The position numbers and the translations under genes are program-made. The notes under the pieces were generated by a model that was not told the DNA's origin, did no database searches, and saw nothing but the letters and a program-made list of their open reading frames with translations. Below, piece after piece: positions 16,569 to 25,487 of a stretch of 58,877 nt of DNA; position 1 is the stretch's first letter; every line of letters begins with the position of its first letter. Location of the stretch: NCBI RefSeq assembly GCF_002101775.1, contig NZ_LQPI01000073.1:1-58877 (forward strand), given 5' to 3'. This DNA comes from Mycolicibacter nonchromogenicus. Lineage in GTDB: Bacteria; Actinomycetota; Actinomycetes; Mycobacteriales; Mycobacteriaceae.

Positions 16569-18590
16569 ATGGCCACCCAGTTGGACACCGAGGCGCACTC
16601 ATCGACCACCGATCGCGCCATCGCGTTGTACCGCCTCATGAGCCGTACACACCACGCCGACAAGCGGGTCCGAAAAGGCCTGTCATCGGGGGAGATCGCC
16701 ATGAGCTACTGGCCGGTGGACGGCCAGGAGGCGATGTCGGCCGGCGCGATGCTGGCCCTGGCGGACACGGACCAGCTCGTCTCCACCTACCGCGGCCTGG
16801 GTGACCTCGTCACCAAGGGCATTGATCTGGCCGGCTACTTCGGTGAGATACTCGGCCGCGAAACCGGCCTGTCCGGTGGCAAGGCCGGCGCCATGGGCAT
16901 CTCCGACCCCGAGCACGGGATCGCATGGACCACCGGCATCGTCGGCGCCGGCCCGCTGATCGCCAACGGGATCGCGCTGGCCGCGTCCATTCGCGAGACC
17001 GAACAGGTCGTGTTGGTGAGCTTCGGCGATGGGGCCACCAGCATCGGCTACCTGCACGAAGCGATGAACATGGCGGCGCTGTGGTCACTTCCGGTCGTGT
17101 TCTTCTGTCAGAACAACGCGTGGGCCGAGAGCACGCAGATGTCACGGTATACGCGGACCACCCAGTTATCCGACCGGGCGGGCGGATACGGCATGCCGGG
17201 TGTGACCGTCGACGGCACCGATCCGCACGCCGTCTATGACGCGGTGTCGGCCGCAGTCGCACGTGCACGGTCGGGGGAGGGGCCCTCGTTCGTCGAGGCC
17301 GTCGCCTACCGGCTGCAGGGACACTACTTCGGCGATCAGATGGGCTATGCCGACCCCGCCGACCTGGCCGCAAAGCGTGCCGACCCGCCCTTCGATCGCT
17401 ATCGTCGACGACTCATCGCCGACGGGACGGCCACCACCGAAGCACTCGACAGAATCGATGCCGAGGCTGTGGCGGAGATCGAGGAAGCATTCGCCTCGGC
17501 CTGCGCGGCAGCCCTGCCCGACGCCGCGGTTCTGACACGTGACGTATTCGCCGACAACGGATCTGAGGTTGCCGCGCCCCGGCGAGCGACCACGTCGGTA
17601 CCCCAGGGGGAGACCGAGGATCTGGGCCTGGTCCAGGCGATCCATCGGACACTGGACCGCGCGATGGGAGCCGACGAGTCGATTGTCCTGCTGGGTGAGG
17701 ACATCGGTGATCGTTCCGGCGGCGGCATGTTCAAAATCACCGCCGGTCTGTCGGCGAAGTACGGTGAACACCGAGTTCGCGACACACCCATCGCCGAGTC
17801 GTCGATCATCGGTGCCGCGCTGGGAGCATCGCTGGCTGGTCTGCGGCCGGTCGCCGAGCTGATGTTCATGGACTTCCTCGGCGTGGCGATGGACCAGATC
17901 GCCAACCACGTGGCGAAGGTCCGCTATCTGTCGGGCGGGCGGCGCGGTGCTCCGTTGGTGATTCGCACCATGGTGGGAATGGCTGCCGGCCCGCAGCATT
18001 CGCAGGCACTGGAGTCCTGGGCGATGCACACTCCGGGGATCAAGGTCGTCTGGCCCAGTACCGCCGCAGATGCGGTCGGCCTGCTCAACGCATGCCTGCG
18101 CCAGGACGATCCGTGCCTGTTCGTGGAATCGATGAAGCTGTACTACGGCGGCGGGAGAGGACCCGTCCCGGTGGCCGACTATGAGATTCCGCTTGGCCTG
18201 GCCGATGTGAAGCGGACGGGCAGCGATGTAACCATCTGCACCTACGGGGCGCTGGTGCATGCCGCGCTGGCTGCGGCGAAGTCCCTTGAGGGTGAGGGCA
18301 TCTCGGTCGAGGTCGTCGACCTCAGGACCCTGGTTCCGCTCGACCTCGAAACCGTGCTGGACTCCGTGCGTAAGACCAGAAGGCTGGTGGTCGCCCACGA
18401 ATCGGTCGGGTTCTGCGGGCCGGGCGCCGAGATCGCCGCTGCCGTCGGCGCCGAGCTCTTCGGAGTGCTCGCGGCGCCGATCCAGCGCGTTGCGGGAAGC
18501 TACACACCGGTACCACGGGCCGCCTCCCTGGAGGCGGCGTGCCGACCCGATGCCGAATCCCTCTGCCATGCGGTCAGGAGAATCCTGTGA
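16569..18590 (+). CDS. Fused E1 alpha-beta thiamine-diphosphate 2-oxoacid (or diketone) dehydrogenase
   Basis: The 673-residue protein joins both E1 subunits. The alpha part (about 1-320) has the ThDP motif GDGATSIGYL at residues 153-162 ending in QNN at 181-183. The beta part (about 345-673) has LLGEDIGDRSGGGMFKIT, GPQHSQALESW and a C-terminal transketolase-type domain. Enzymes of this branched-chain/acetoin type decarboxylate a 2-oxoacid or cleave a diketone and pass the acyl group to lipoamide. Start support is AAGGAG nine bases upstream. It overlaps the stand-alone lipoyl gene by 4 bp. No E2 acyltransferase core or E3 is in the window. The natural substrate is unknown. Confidence 0.92.
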   Translation: MATQLDTEAHSSTTDRAIALYRLMSRTHHADKRVRKGLSSGEIAMSYWPVDGQEAMSAGAMLALADTDQLVSTYRGLGDLVTKGIDLAGYFGEILGRETGLSGGKAGAMGISDPEHGIAWTTGIVGAGPLIANGIALAASIRETEQVVLVSFGDGATSIGYLHEAMNMAALWSLPVVFFCQNNAWAESTQMSRYTRTTQLSDRAGGYGMPGVTVDGTDPHAVYDAVSAAVARARSGEGPSFVEAVAYRLQGHYFGDQMGYADPADLAAKRADPPFDRYRRRLIADGTATTEALDRIDAEAVAEIEEAFASACAAALPDAAVLTRDVFADNGSEVAAPRRATTSVPQGETEDLGLVQAIHRTLDRAMGADESIVLLGEDIGDRSGGGMFKITAGLSAKYGEHRVRDTPIAESSIIGAALGASLAGLRPVAELMFMDFLGVAMDQIANHVAKVRYLSGGRRGAPLVIRTMVGMAAGPQHSQALESWAMHTPGIKVVWPSTAADAVGLLNACLRQDDPCLFVESMKLYYGGGRGPVPVADYEIPLGLADVKRTGSDVTICTYGALVHAALAAAKSLEGEGISVEVVDLRTLVPLDLETVLDSVRKTRRLVVAHESVGFCGPGAEIAAAVGAELFGVLAAPIQRVAGSYTPVPRAASLEAACRPDAESLCHAVRRIL

Positions 18591-18814
18591 CTGAAGTACG
18601 CATCCCCAAACCCGGTGACGCGATCACGGAGGCCGAACTCACCGCGATCCATGTCGCCGACGGCGAGACCGTCGAAGAGGGAGACCCGCTGTACACCCTC
18701 GCCACCGACAAGGTGGAGATGGACATCGAGGCGCCGGCCTCCGGCGTGGTCGCCTGGAAGGTGGCGGTCGGCGGTACCTACGGTGTCGGCGAACTCGTCG
18801 CCGTGATCTCATGA
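18587..18814 (+). CDS. Stand-alone lipoyl (biotinyl/lipoyl-attachment) domain protein
   Basis: This 75-residue protein is a single lipoyl domain. The attachment Lys is residue 42 in LATDKVEMDIEAPASG, and the second half carries the matching GVVAWKVAVGG strand. The GTG start overlaps the E1 stop. There is no peripheral-subunit-binding or acyltransferase domain, so it is not a truncated E2 by frameshift: a stop and the ATG of the next crotonase follow in a clean 4-bp overlap. It presumably carries the acyl group made by the fused E1. The acceptor that moves it to CoA is not encoded here. Confidence 0.9.
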   Translation: MTEVRIPKPGDAITEAELTAIHVADGETVEEGDPLYTLATDKVEMDIEAPASGVVAWKVAVGGTYGVGELVAVIS

Positions 18815-19653
18815 CCGGTCTGCCCGACGCGCTGGACGTCGATCTGGGTGCCCCCGAGTTGATCGGCAGGATCAGCGGCGACACGTTGACTGTCACCATC
18901 AATCGCCCCGAGAAGCGCAACGCCGTGACCGCCGACGGCTACCACGGGATCAAGCGCGCGGCGATGATCGTCGCGGATGAACCAAGCCTGCAGTTCCTGG
19001 TGATCACCGGATCCGATGATGTGTTCTGCGCCGGTGGCGACATGAATTCGGTGGGCAACCCCGACCGAACCTGGGACGCATTCACCGAGGCCTACGACGG
19101 AACCCCGTTCGAGGCTCTGGGCAAGATCCCGAAGATCGTGGTGTGTGCGGTCAACGGAATCGCCATGGGGGGCGGGCTGGTGATGACACTGTTCGCCGAT
19201 CTCGTGGTTGCGTCGGACCGGGCGCGGTTGCGGGTCCCGGACTTGACCCGCGGTGTGTACGAGGCCTTCGTCGCCGCCCGCATTCCGCAGCGCGTCGGAA
19301 CCCTGCGTGCCAACCACCTGATCTACGGGAACGACTGGATCGACGCGGTTGAGGCCGAACGGATCGGACTGGTGGGCAGGGTCGTTCCCCACGACGATCT
19401 GGCCGACGAGACCCACGCGCTGCTCGAGCGGGTCCGCAACACGGGCCCGGCGGCGCGCGCGGCGATGAAGCGAGAGATGGCACGGGCTCTGCCGGCAGTC
19501 GACGTCACTGGCTACTGGTCGTCGATCGGAACCTCCGAGCAGATCGAGGCCTTCTCCGCCTTCCTCCAGAAGCGACCACCCCGTTGGTCGGTGAACTCCG
19601 ACCGAGACGCTTTCGTGCAGACCCGCCGGTCCGGCTGGATGGGGACCCAATGA
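18811..19653 (+). CDS. Enoyl-CoA hydratase/isomerase (crotonase family)
   Basis: This 280-residue crotonase has FCAGGDMNSVGN near residue 71 and NGIAMGGGLVMTLFADLVVAS near residue 113 as oxyanion-hole segments, followed by the usual GLVGRVVP. It overlaps the lipoyl gene by 4 bp, which ties it to the E1/lipoyl pair. Some crotonases with this context act as C-C hydrolases on ring diketones, so a ring-opening or hydration step before or after the E1 reaction is possible; this is inference from position only. Confidence 0.9.
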   Translation: MTGLPDALDVDLGAPELIGRISGDTLTVTINRPEKRNAVTADGYHGIKRAAMIVADEPSLQFLVITGSDDVFCAGGDMNSVGNPDRTWDAFTEAYDGTPFEALGKIPKIVVCAVNGIAMGGGLVMTLFADLVVASDRARLRVPDLTRGVYEAFVAARIPQRVGTLRANHLIYGNDWIDAVEAERIGLVGRVVPHDDLADETHALLERVRNTGPAARAAMKREMARALPAVDVTGYWSSIGTSEQIEAFSAFLQKRPPRWSVNSDRDAFVQTRRSGWMGTQ

Positions 19654-19684
19654 GCGCTTGTGTGAAGAGCAGAGAGGGCAGCTG

Positions 19685-20659
19685 TTGAGCATCACCACGA
19701 AGTTCACTGAGGCGTTCGGCGTCGAGCATCCGATTGTGCAGGGCGGTATGCAATGGGTCGGGCGCGCGGAATTGGCGGCCGCGGTGTCCGATGCCGGTGC
19801 GCTCGGGTTGATCACGGCGCTGACGCAGCCGACGCCGAAGGATCTGGCCGAGGAGATCGCTCGGTGCCGGGATCTGACCGACAAACCGTTCGGCGTCAAC
19901 CTGACGATCCTGCCGACCATCAACCCGCCGCCGTACGACGAGTACCGTCAGGTGATCGTCGACGCCGGCATCAAGATCGTCGAGACCGCGGGCTCCAACC
20001 CGGCCCCGCACCTGCCGATGTTCCATGACAACGGCATCAAGGTCCTGCACAAGTGCACCTCGGTGCGCCATGCGGTCAAGGCGCAGAGTCTCGGTGTGGA
20101 TGGCATCAGCATCGACGGGTTCGAGTGTGCCGGTCACCCGGGTGAGGACGACATCCCGGGTCTGGTGCTGATCCCGGCCGCCGCCAAGGAGATCGAGATC
20201 CCGATGATCGCCTCCGGCGGATTCGCCGATGCCCGCGGCCTGGTCGCGGCACTGGCTCTGGGCGCCGACGGCATCAACATGGGCTCGCGGTTCATGTGCA
20301 CCCAGGAATCGCCGATCCATCAGAAGGTCAAAGAGGCGATCGTGGCGGGCAGTGAGCTCGACACGGAGCTGATCTTCCGACCACTGCGTAACACCGGGCG
20401 GGTCGCGAGCAATGCGGTCTCACGCAAGGTCGTCGACATTCTGGACGAGGGCGGTCAATTCGGGGACATCGCGGATCTCGTGTCGGGTAAGCGCGGCGCC
20501 AAGGTCTACGAGACAGGCGATCTGGACGCCGGCATCTGGTGGATCGGGACGGCGATGGGACTGATCGACGACATCCCAGCGGTCGGCGAGTTGGTGTCGC
20601 GGATCGTGTCCGACGCCGAAGAGATCATCACCGCGCGCCTCGCAGAGGCGCTGCGATGA
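19685..20659 (+). CDS. Nitronate monooxygenase/2-nitropropane dioxygenase-like flavoprotein
   Basis: This 324-residue FMN TIM-barrel has VQGGMQWVGRAELAAAVSDA near the start, the FMN-phosphate region ASGGFADARGLVAALALGAD near residue 175 and INMGSRFMCTQES. Mycobacterial relatives are annotated as nitronate monooxygenases, but many occur in CoA-based pathways with unknown roles, including enoyl reductase or alkane-oxidase-like functions. The TTG at 19685 is chosen because homologous sequence (SITTKFTEAFGVEHP) starts right after it; an upstream ATG at 19658 adds unrelated residues. It overlaps the next crotonase by 4 bp. Confidence 0.88.
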   Translation: MSITTKFTEAFGVEHPIVQGGMQWVGRAELAAAVSDAGALGLITALTQPTPKDLAEEIARCRDLTDKPFGVNLTILPTINPPPYDEYRQVIVDAGIKIVETAGSNPAPHLPMFHDNGIKVLHKCTSVRHAVKAQSLGVDGISIDGFECAGHPGEDDIPGLVLIPAAAKEIEIPMIASGGFADARGLVAALALGADGINMGSRFMCTQESPIHQKVKEAIVAGSELDTELIFRPLRNTGRVASNAVSRKVVDILDEGGQFGDIADLVSGKRGAKVYETGDLDAGIWWIGTAMGLIDDIPAVGELVSRIVSDAEEIITARLAEALR

Positions 20660-21462
20660 CCGAACTGCCGGACGGCACGTCTGAGATCTCCGGCTGTGAC
20701 GAGATCCTGGTGGCCAGCGACGGCCCCGTTCGGATTGTGACGCTGAACAACCCGGGCGACGCCAACGCGGTGAACAACTCCATGCACGGGGCGTTTGCGC
20801 GGCTGTGGACCAGGCTGGGCGAAGACCCGGACGCGCGAGCCGTCCTCGTCACCGGCACGGGGGACTACTTCTCCGCAGGCGGAAACCTGGTGGAGTGGTT
20901 GGAAACACACGTGAACAACCCGGTCACCCGGCGCGAGGGCATGCGGGACGCCCGCCGGATCGTGCGGGACATGATCGATTTCCCGCTGCCCATCGTGGCA
21001 GCCGTCAATGGGCCTGCGGTCGGGTTCGGATGCAGCATCGCGGTGCTGTGCGACATCACGCTGATGTCGGATCGTGCGTTCCTGGCCGACACACACGTCG
21101 CCAGCGGTCTGGTGGCCGGTGACGGAGGCTCGGTGCTCTGGCCGCTGATGATGAGCCTGATGAAGGCCAAGGAGTACCTCCTTCTGGGCGAGCGCATCCC
21201 CGCGGACAAAGCAGTCGAGCTCGGCCTGGCGAACCGGGTCGTACCGCACGAGTCCATCAAGCAGGAGGGGCTCGCACTGGCACACCGGCTCGCCGCGCTT
21301 CCCGCACGTGCCGTTCAGGACACCAAACGGACCCTGAATCTGCATGCCGAGCGCGCCGTGACGGCCATCCTCGACTACGGCATCTCGGCGGAGACGGAGT
21401 GCTTCACCACGCCCGAACACCGGGCCGCGATCGACAAGTTCCTCAAGAGAAGTGGTGGCTGA
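20656..21462 (+). CDS. Enoyl-CoA hydratase/isomerase (crotonase family)
   Basis: This 268-residue crotonase has YFSAGGNLVEWL near residue 72 and NGPAVGFGCSIAVLCD near residue 117. The GFGC form of the second oxyanion segment is common in hydratases acting on bulky substrates. The ATG overlaps the stop of the flavoprotein gene. The C-terminal TPEHRAAIDKFLKRS fits a normal family end. It lies in a row of crotonase genes that probably act on successive or isomeric intermediates. Confidence 0.9.
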   Translation: MTELPDGTSEISGCDEILVASDGPVRIVTLNNPGDANAVNNSMHGAFARLWTRLGEDPDARAVLVTGTGDYFSAGGNLVEWLETHVNNPVTRREGMRDARRIVRDMIDFPLPIVAAVNGPAVGFGCSIAVLCDITLMSDRAFLADTHVASGLVAGDGGSVLWPLMMSLMKAKEYLLLGERIPADKAVELGLANRVVPHESIKQEGLALAHRLAALPARAVQDTKRTLNLHAERAVTAILDYGISAETECFTTPEHRAAIDKFLKRSGG

Positions 21463-22216
21463 CAGCGGCGCGCCTCTGGTGGCGCGCGAGGATCACGGGG
21501 CGATCAGGGTACTGCTGCTCAATCGCCCGTCCCAACGTAACGCGCTGCGCTACGAATCCTGGACAGCGCTGTCGGAAGCCTTGGCGGCCGCAGCGGCCGA
21601 TGAGGACGTGGGCGGCGTCGTCATCGCAGGCGCGAACGGGTTCTTCTGCGCCGGCGGTGATCTGAAGACCGGTCCAGCACATGGTTCTGGGCCACTGGGA
21701 CCGGCCGGGCGCGTGGAACACGCTCAACAGGTCATGGAGCAGCTCAGGGCCGTTCCGGTTCCGACGATTGCCGCGGTCGAAGGTGCGGCGGTCGGGCTGG
21801 GATGGAGCCTGGCCCTGGCGTGTGATCTCGTCGTCGCCGCCGAGAACGCATACTTCAGCGCGCCCTTCGTCGCCCGCGCCGTCGTCCCCGACGGCGGATT
21901 GGCCTGGCGGCTGTCGCGACAGCTCGGTCGGCACCGCGCAGCATCACTGCTACTACGGGGCCAACGGCTTGCCGCGCGGGACGCTGCCGAAGCGGGTCTT
22001 GTCACCGACATCGCCGAGCCGGGATCGGCAGTCGGGTGTGCGGTGGCCATCGCGGAGGAACTGGCCGGCTCCGACCGCGGCGCGATCGAACTCACCAAGC
22101 GCCTCATCAACGCCGAGGAGGCGTCGCAGCTGGCAGCCTTCCACCCCTTGGAGCTCGCGATGGCCACGGTGGCCCAGCAGCGGTCGGCTAGCGCGGAAGC
22201 CCGAGGCCGGTGGTAG
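21452..22216 (+). CDS. Enoyl-CoA hydratase/isomerase (crotonase family)
   Basis: This 254-residue crotonase has FFCAGGDLKTGP near residue 67 and EGAAVGLGWSLALACDLVVAA near residue 109. The start is one of two tandem GTG codons (21452 or 21455) overlapping the previous gene. It ends the rightward operon and overlaps the 3' end of the opposing acyl-CoA dehydrogenase gene by 29 bp, so the two transcripts converge without an intergenic gap. Confidence 0.88.
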   Translation: MVADSGAPLVAREDHGAIRVLLLNRPSQRNALRYESWTALSEALAAAAADEDVGGVVIAGANGFFCAGGDLKTGPAHGSGPLGPAGRVEHAQQVMEQLRAVPVPTIAAVEGAAVGLGWSLALACDLVVAAENAYFSAPFVARAVVPDGGLAWRLSRQLGRHRAASLLLRGQRLAARDAAEAGLVTDIAEPGSAVGCAVAIAEELAGSDRGAIELTKRLINAEEASQLAAFHPLELAMATVAQQRSASAEARGRW

Positions 22217-23390
22217 AGATCAGATCACGCTGAATCTCGCTGGTGCCTCCACCGATCGTGTGGAGAAGAGACAGCAGCAGGCCTTCCGAGAAATGGCCGT
22301 GGAGAAGGGCATCGGGGTCGTCGGGCATCAACAGGCCTGCGGGCCCCAGGATCTGGTTTCCCACCTGACGCAGTTCGGCGGTCAGTTCCGAGTGGTACAG
22401 CTTCGACAGCGAGGGCAGCGCCGGATCCAGCGAGCCTGCCGCCTGCAGGTGTGCGACCCGATAGGACAGTGCCCGGCCCACCTCAACCCGCTCCACTGCG
22501 CGTACCAGCGCAATCCGGTTCGCCGGATCCGCCAAGGGATCGTGGTCAGATCCACGTCGGCTACGACACCAGTCGACGAGCTCGTCGAGATAGCGCTGGG
22601 CCTGCGCGGCGCGGGTGACATTCGAGCGCTCGGCGTCGAGCAGCGCCTTGGCCACCTTCCACCCCTCGCCCTCGGCGCCGACGAGGTTGTGCACAGGCAC
22701 CCGCACGTCGTCGAAGAACTCCTCGGCAAAGGTCGGGTACCCCGTCATCGACCTGATCGGGCGACGTGTGATCCCGGGGGAGGACAGGTCCACGAGGAGA
22801 AACGAGATACCGGCCTGCCGCTTCTCTGCCACGGGGGATGTTCTGGCCAGCACAAAGATCCAGTCCGCAAGAACACCATTGCTGGTCCACGTCTTCTGCC
22901 CGTTGAGCACATAGTGGTCGCCGTCCCGCTGCGCGGTCATCCGAAGGGCGGCCAGATCCGAACCGGCCTCAGGTTCTGAGTAGCCCTGCGCCCACATCCG
23001 CTCGGAGCGTGCGATGGCGGGCAGATGCCGCTCCTGCTGTTCTGGAGTACCGAACCGGAACAGGACCGGAGCCAACATGTTCACGCCGTTGGTGTTGACC
23101 AGCGGAGCTCCCGCGTAAGCCAATTCCTCCCTGATCACCACCTGCTCGACGACCCCGAGACCACCACCCTCGTACTTCGCGGGCCAGTGCGGAACGAACC
23201 ACCCCTGCGCATGGAGATCGCGACAGAAGGCCACGGCGCGTTCGTGGCTGTCGCGCGGCAAGTAGTCCGGATTGGCCGCGGTGCGGCGGAACTCATCGGG
23301 CAGGTTCTCGGCCAGCCAGTCGCGGACCGACTCGCGCAGCCGCTCGACGTGCTCCCCGCCGCCGAACCGCACTATGGGCGAGAGCGGCAC
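22188..23390 (-). CDS. Acyl-CoA dehydrogenase, alpha-like subunit type
   Basis: This 400-residue dehydrogenase has GYSEPEAGSDLAALR near residue 136 (FAD/substrate segment), NGQKTWTSNG near residue 163 and ends with GGGTSEIQRDLISTTGLGLPR. It would remove two hydrogens from an acyl-CoA. Its type matches the alpha-like dehydrogenases at 30827 and 45224. It lacks an adjacent beta-like partner; the orphan at 5426 could pair with it. It follows the crotonase at 23392 by one base in the same operon. Confidence 0.9.
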   Translation of the reverse strand: MPLSPIVRFGGGEHVERLRESVRDWLAENLPDEFRRTAANPDYLPRDSHERAVAFCRDLHAQGWFVPHWPAKYEGGGLGVVEQVVIREELAYAGAPLVNTNGVNMLAPVLFRFGTPEQQERHLPAIARSERMWAQGYSEPEAGSDLAALRMTAQRDGDHYVLNGQKTWTSNGVLADWIFVLARTSPVAEKRQAGISFLLVDLSSPGITRRPIRSMTGYPTFAEEFFDDVRVPVHNLVGAEGEGWKVAKALLDAERSNVTRAAQAQRYLDELVDWCRSRRGSDHDPLADPANRIALVRAVERVEVGRALSYRVAHLQAAGSLDPALPSLSKLYHSELTAELRQVGNQILGPAGLLMPDDPDALLHGHFSEGLLLSLLHTIGGGTSEIQRDLISTTGLGLPR

Positions 23391-23391
23391 G

Positions 23392-24204
23392 TCAGACCCG
23401 GTCGGCCGGCTTGGCCGCCTTCTTCATCAGTTCGGCGACGTACTGCTGGAATTCCTTCGACCCGGTGACCACCGCCTGAAGGTCGTTGCTGGCCTGTTGA
23501 TGGGTCCGGAAACCCATCGTCTCCCATGCCCGCAGGATTCCGGCCTTGGTCGCCTGCAGCGTGATCAGGGGCGCCTTGGCAATACGTGCGGCCAACTCCT
23601 CAACCGTGCTCTCCAGCTCGTCGGCAGGCACGACACGGTTGACCAGACCGAATTCGAGGGCTTGGGCAGCGGAAATCCGCTGTGCCGTGTAGAGGTACTC
23701 GGCGGCACGTTTGTAGTTCATGAAAACCCACGGCTCGAACATCGTCTCTGAACCGGGCAGGCCGAACCCGGGGACCAACGGCATCTGGAACCAGGCATCC
23801 TCGGAGCAGACCGTGATCTCGGGGATCAGCGCCCAGGTGGTCCCGCCGCCGATGGCGTAACCGTGGACCTGGGAGATGACGGGCTTGGGGAACTCCCAGA
23901 GCTTGAGGACCGGCCAGAGGAACAGTTGGGCAGCCGAGCGCCACACTTTGCCGGATGCCTCGAGCTCGGCCTTGAACTCCGGGTAGCTGCCCTCGGGGAT
24001 GTGGCCCGAGCAGAATCCCTTGCCGTTGGCCTTGATGATCACGACCTTGATGCCGTAGTCGTACTGAGCGTCGTCGAGTGCTTCGTTGACGCTGTGGACC
24101 ATCTCGGAGGTCTGGGCGTTGGCACGTTCCGGATTGTTCAGAATAATCCGGGCGACCGGACCGTCCTTTTCGTAGATGACGTGGTCCAGCTCTCGCGTTT
24201 CCAA
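23392..24204 (-). CDS. Enoyl-CoA hydratase/isomerase (crotonase family)
   Basis: This 270-residue crotonase has GKGFCSGHIPEGS near residue 62 in place of the usual GGD form, and HGYAIGGGTTWALIPEITVCS near residue 115. The altered first oxyanion segment (CSGH) suggests a changed reaction within the family, such as isomerisation or C-C bond cleavage. The TTG start is supported by AGGAGG about ten bases upstream. It is the first gene of a leftward two-gene operon, divergent from a P450 across operator g. Confidence 0.88.
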   Translation of the reverse strand: METRELDHVIYEKDGPVARIILNNPERANAQTSEMVHSVNEALDDAQYDYGIKVVIIKANGKGFCSGHIPEGSYPEFKAELEASGKVWRSAAQLFLWPVLKLWEFPKPVISQVHGYAIGGGTTWALIPEITVCSEDAWFQMPLVPGFGLPGSETMFEPWVFMNYKRAAEYLYTAQRISAAQALEFGLVNRVVPADELESTVEELAARIAKAPLITLQATKAGILRAWETMGFRTHQQASNDLQAVVTGSKEFQQYVAELMKKAAKPADRV

Positions 24205-24230
24205 CCTGCCCGCCCTCCTCGGCGTGTACT

Positions 24231-24261
24231 GTACAGAGTTACGCTGACTGTATCATTGTCT
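24231..24261. promoter_or_regulatory. Operator motif copy g (divergent promoter)
   Basis: The half-sites are GTACA, TTACG, TGTAT and TGTCT. The site lies in the 86-bp gap between the leftward crotonase (start 24204) and the rightward P450 (start 24291). Confidence 0.75.
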
Positions 24262-24290
24262 AGCGGTTGTATTCGGGAAAGGATCTGCCG

Positions 24291-25487
24291 ATGGTCACAG
24301 CGGAGCTGCGCTGGGATCCGTTCGACCGTGCCCTGCAAAAGAATCCCTACCACGTGTGGCGACGGCTGCGTGACGAAAAGCCGGTCTACTACAACGAGCA
24401 GTATGACTTCTACGCGCTGAGCAGGTTCGATGATGTGCTGTCGGCGTCGCTCGATACCGAGACCTTCTCGTCGGAGCACGGGATCACGCTGGACGCAATC
24501 ACCCCGCAACCGTGGCCGTCGCCCAAGGCGATGATCATGATGGACCCGCCCGACCACACCGCGATGCGCAAGATGGTCAACCGGACCTTCTTTCCCAGCA
24601 GGATCACCCAACTCGAGGACCGGATCCGCACCCTGTGTCGTGGATATCTTGACGCCTACGTCGGCAGCGGAGGGTTCGACTACGTCCGCGATTTCTCGAT
24701 GAGACTGCCGGTCATGGTCATCAGCTCGCTGTTGGGCTTTCCCGAAGAGGACCACGACAATCTGCGCGAGTGGTCGGATCTGCAGCTATACCGGGAAGAC
24801 GGCAATCCCGAACCCAGCGAGTTGTGCATCGAGGCCAACCGGAAGCTCATCGGCTACTACCAGGAGCAGGTGCAGAAGCGCCGCGCGAACCGCACCGGTG
24901 ACATCGTCAGCGAGTTGATGGACTCCGACCTGGTGCAACCCGGTCGGGAAAGCCGCCGACTCGACGACGGTGAGCTGTTCGTCTTCATCGCGCTGATCAA
25001 CGTCGCGGGCAACGAGACCGTCGCGCGGTTGCTCGGCTGGGCCGCGCTGACTCTCGCGCGCTTTCCAGAACAGCGCGCCAAGCTCGTCGACAACCCCGGT
25101 TTGATCGGCGGGGCAATCGAGGAACTGCTGCGTTTCGAGGCGCCGTCGCCTGTCCAGGGCCGCTTCACGCTGCAGGACGCGAAATATCACGACACCGTGA
25201 TTCCCGCCGGCTCCAAAGTCACCCTGCTCACCGGTTCAGCAGGCCGTGACGAACGCCAGTATCCGGACCCGGACAACTTCGACGTCACCCGGACCGGCAT
25301 CCGGCATGTCAGCTTCGGCCACGGCTCACACTTCTGTCTCGGGGCCTCGCTGGCGCGGCTCGAGGCAAGGGTCGCCATTGAGGAGACCCTGGCGCGTTTT
25401 CCGACCTGGGATGTGGACGAGGACGCGGTCGAGTACGTCCACACCAACTCGGTGCGTGGCCCGGCGAGCGTGCCGATCCGGCTGTGA
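24291..25487 (+). CDS. Cytochrome P450
   Basis: This 398-residue bacterial P450 has the I-helix oxygen-activation segment NVAGNET near residue 240 (Asn replacing the more usual Gly-x-Asp/Glu neighbour) and the haem-binding FGHGSHFCLG near residue 345 with the proximal Cys. It would hydroxylate a pathway substrate with electrons from a ferredoxin. The ATG at 24291 is preferred to one at 24267 because AAAGGA lies eight bases before it. It overlaps the following crotonase by 4 bp. No redox partner gene is nearby. Confidence 0.93.
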   Translation: MVTAELRWDPFDRALQKNPYHVWRRLRDEKPVYYNEQYDFYALSRFDDVLSASLDTETFSSEHGITLDAITPQPWPSPKAMIMMDPPDHTAMRKMVNRTFFPSRITQLEDRIRTLCRGYLDAYVGSGGFDYVRDFSMRLPVMVISSLLGFPEEDHDNLREWSDLQLYREDGNPEPSELCIEANRKLIGYYQEQVQKRRANRTGDIVSELMDSDLVQPGRESRRLDDGELFVFIALINVAGNETVARLLGWAALTLARFPEQRAKLVDNPGLIGGAIEELLRFEAPSPVQGRFTLQDAKYHDTVIPAGSKVTLLTGSAGRDERQYPDPDNFDVTRTGIRHVSFGHGSHFCLGASLARLEARVAIEETLARFPTWDVDEDAVEYVHTNSVRGPASVPIRL

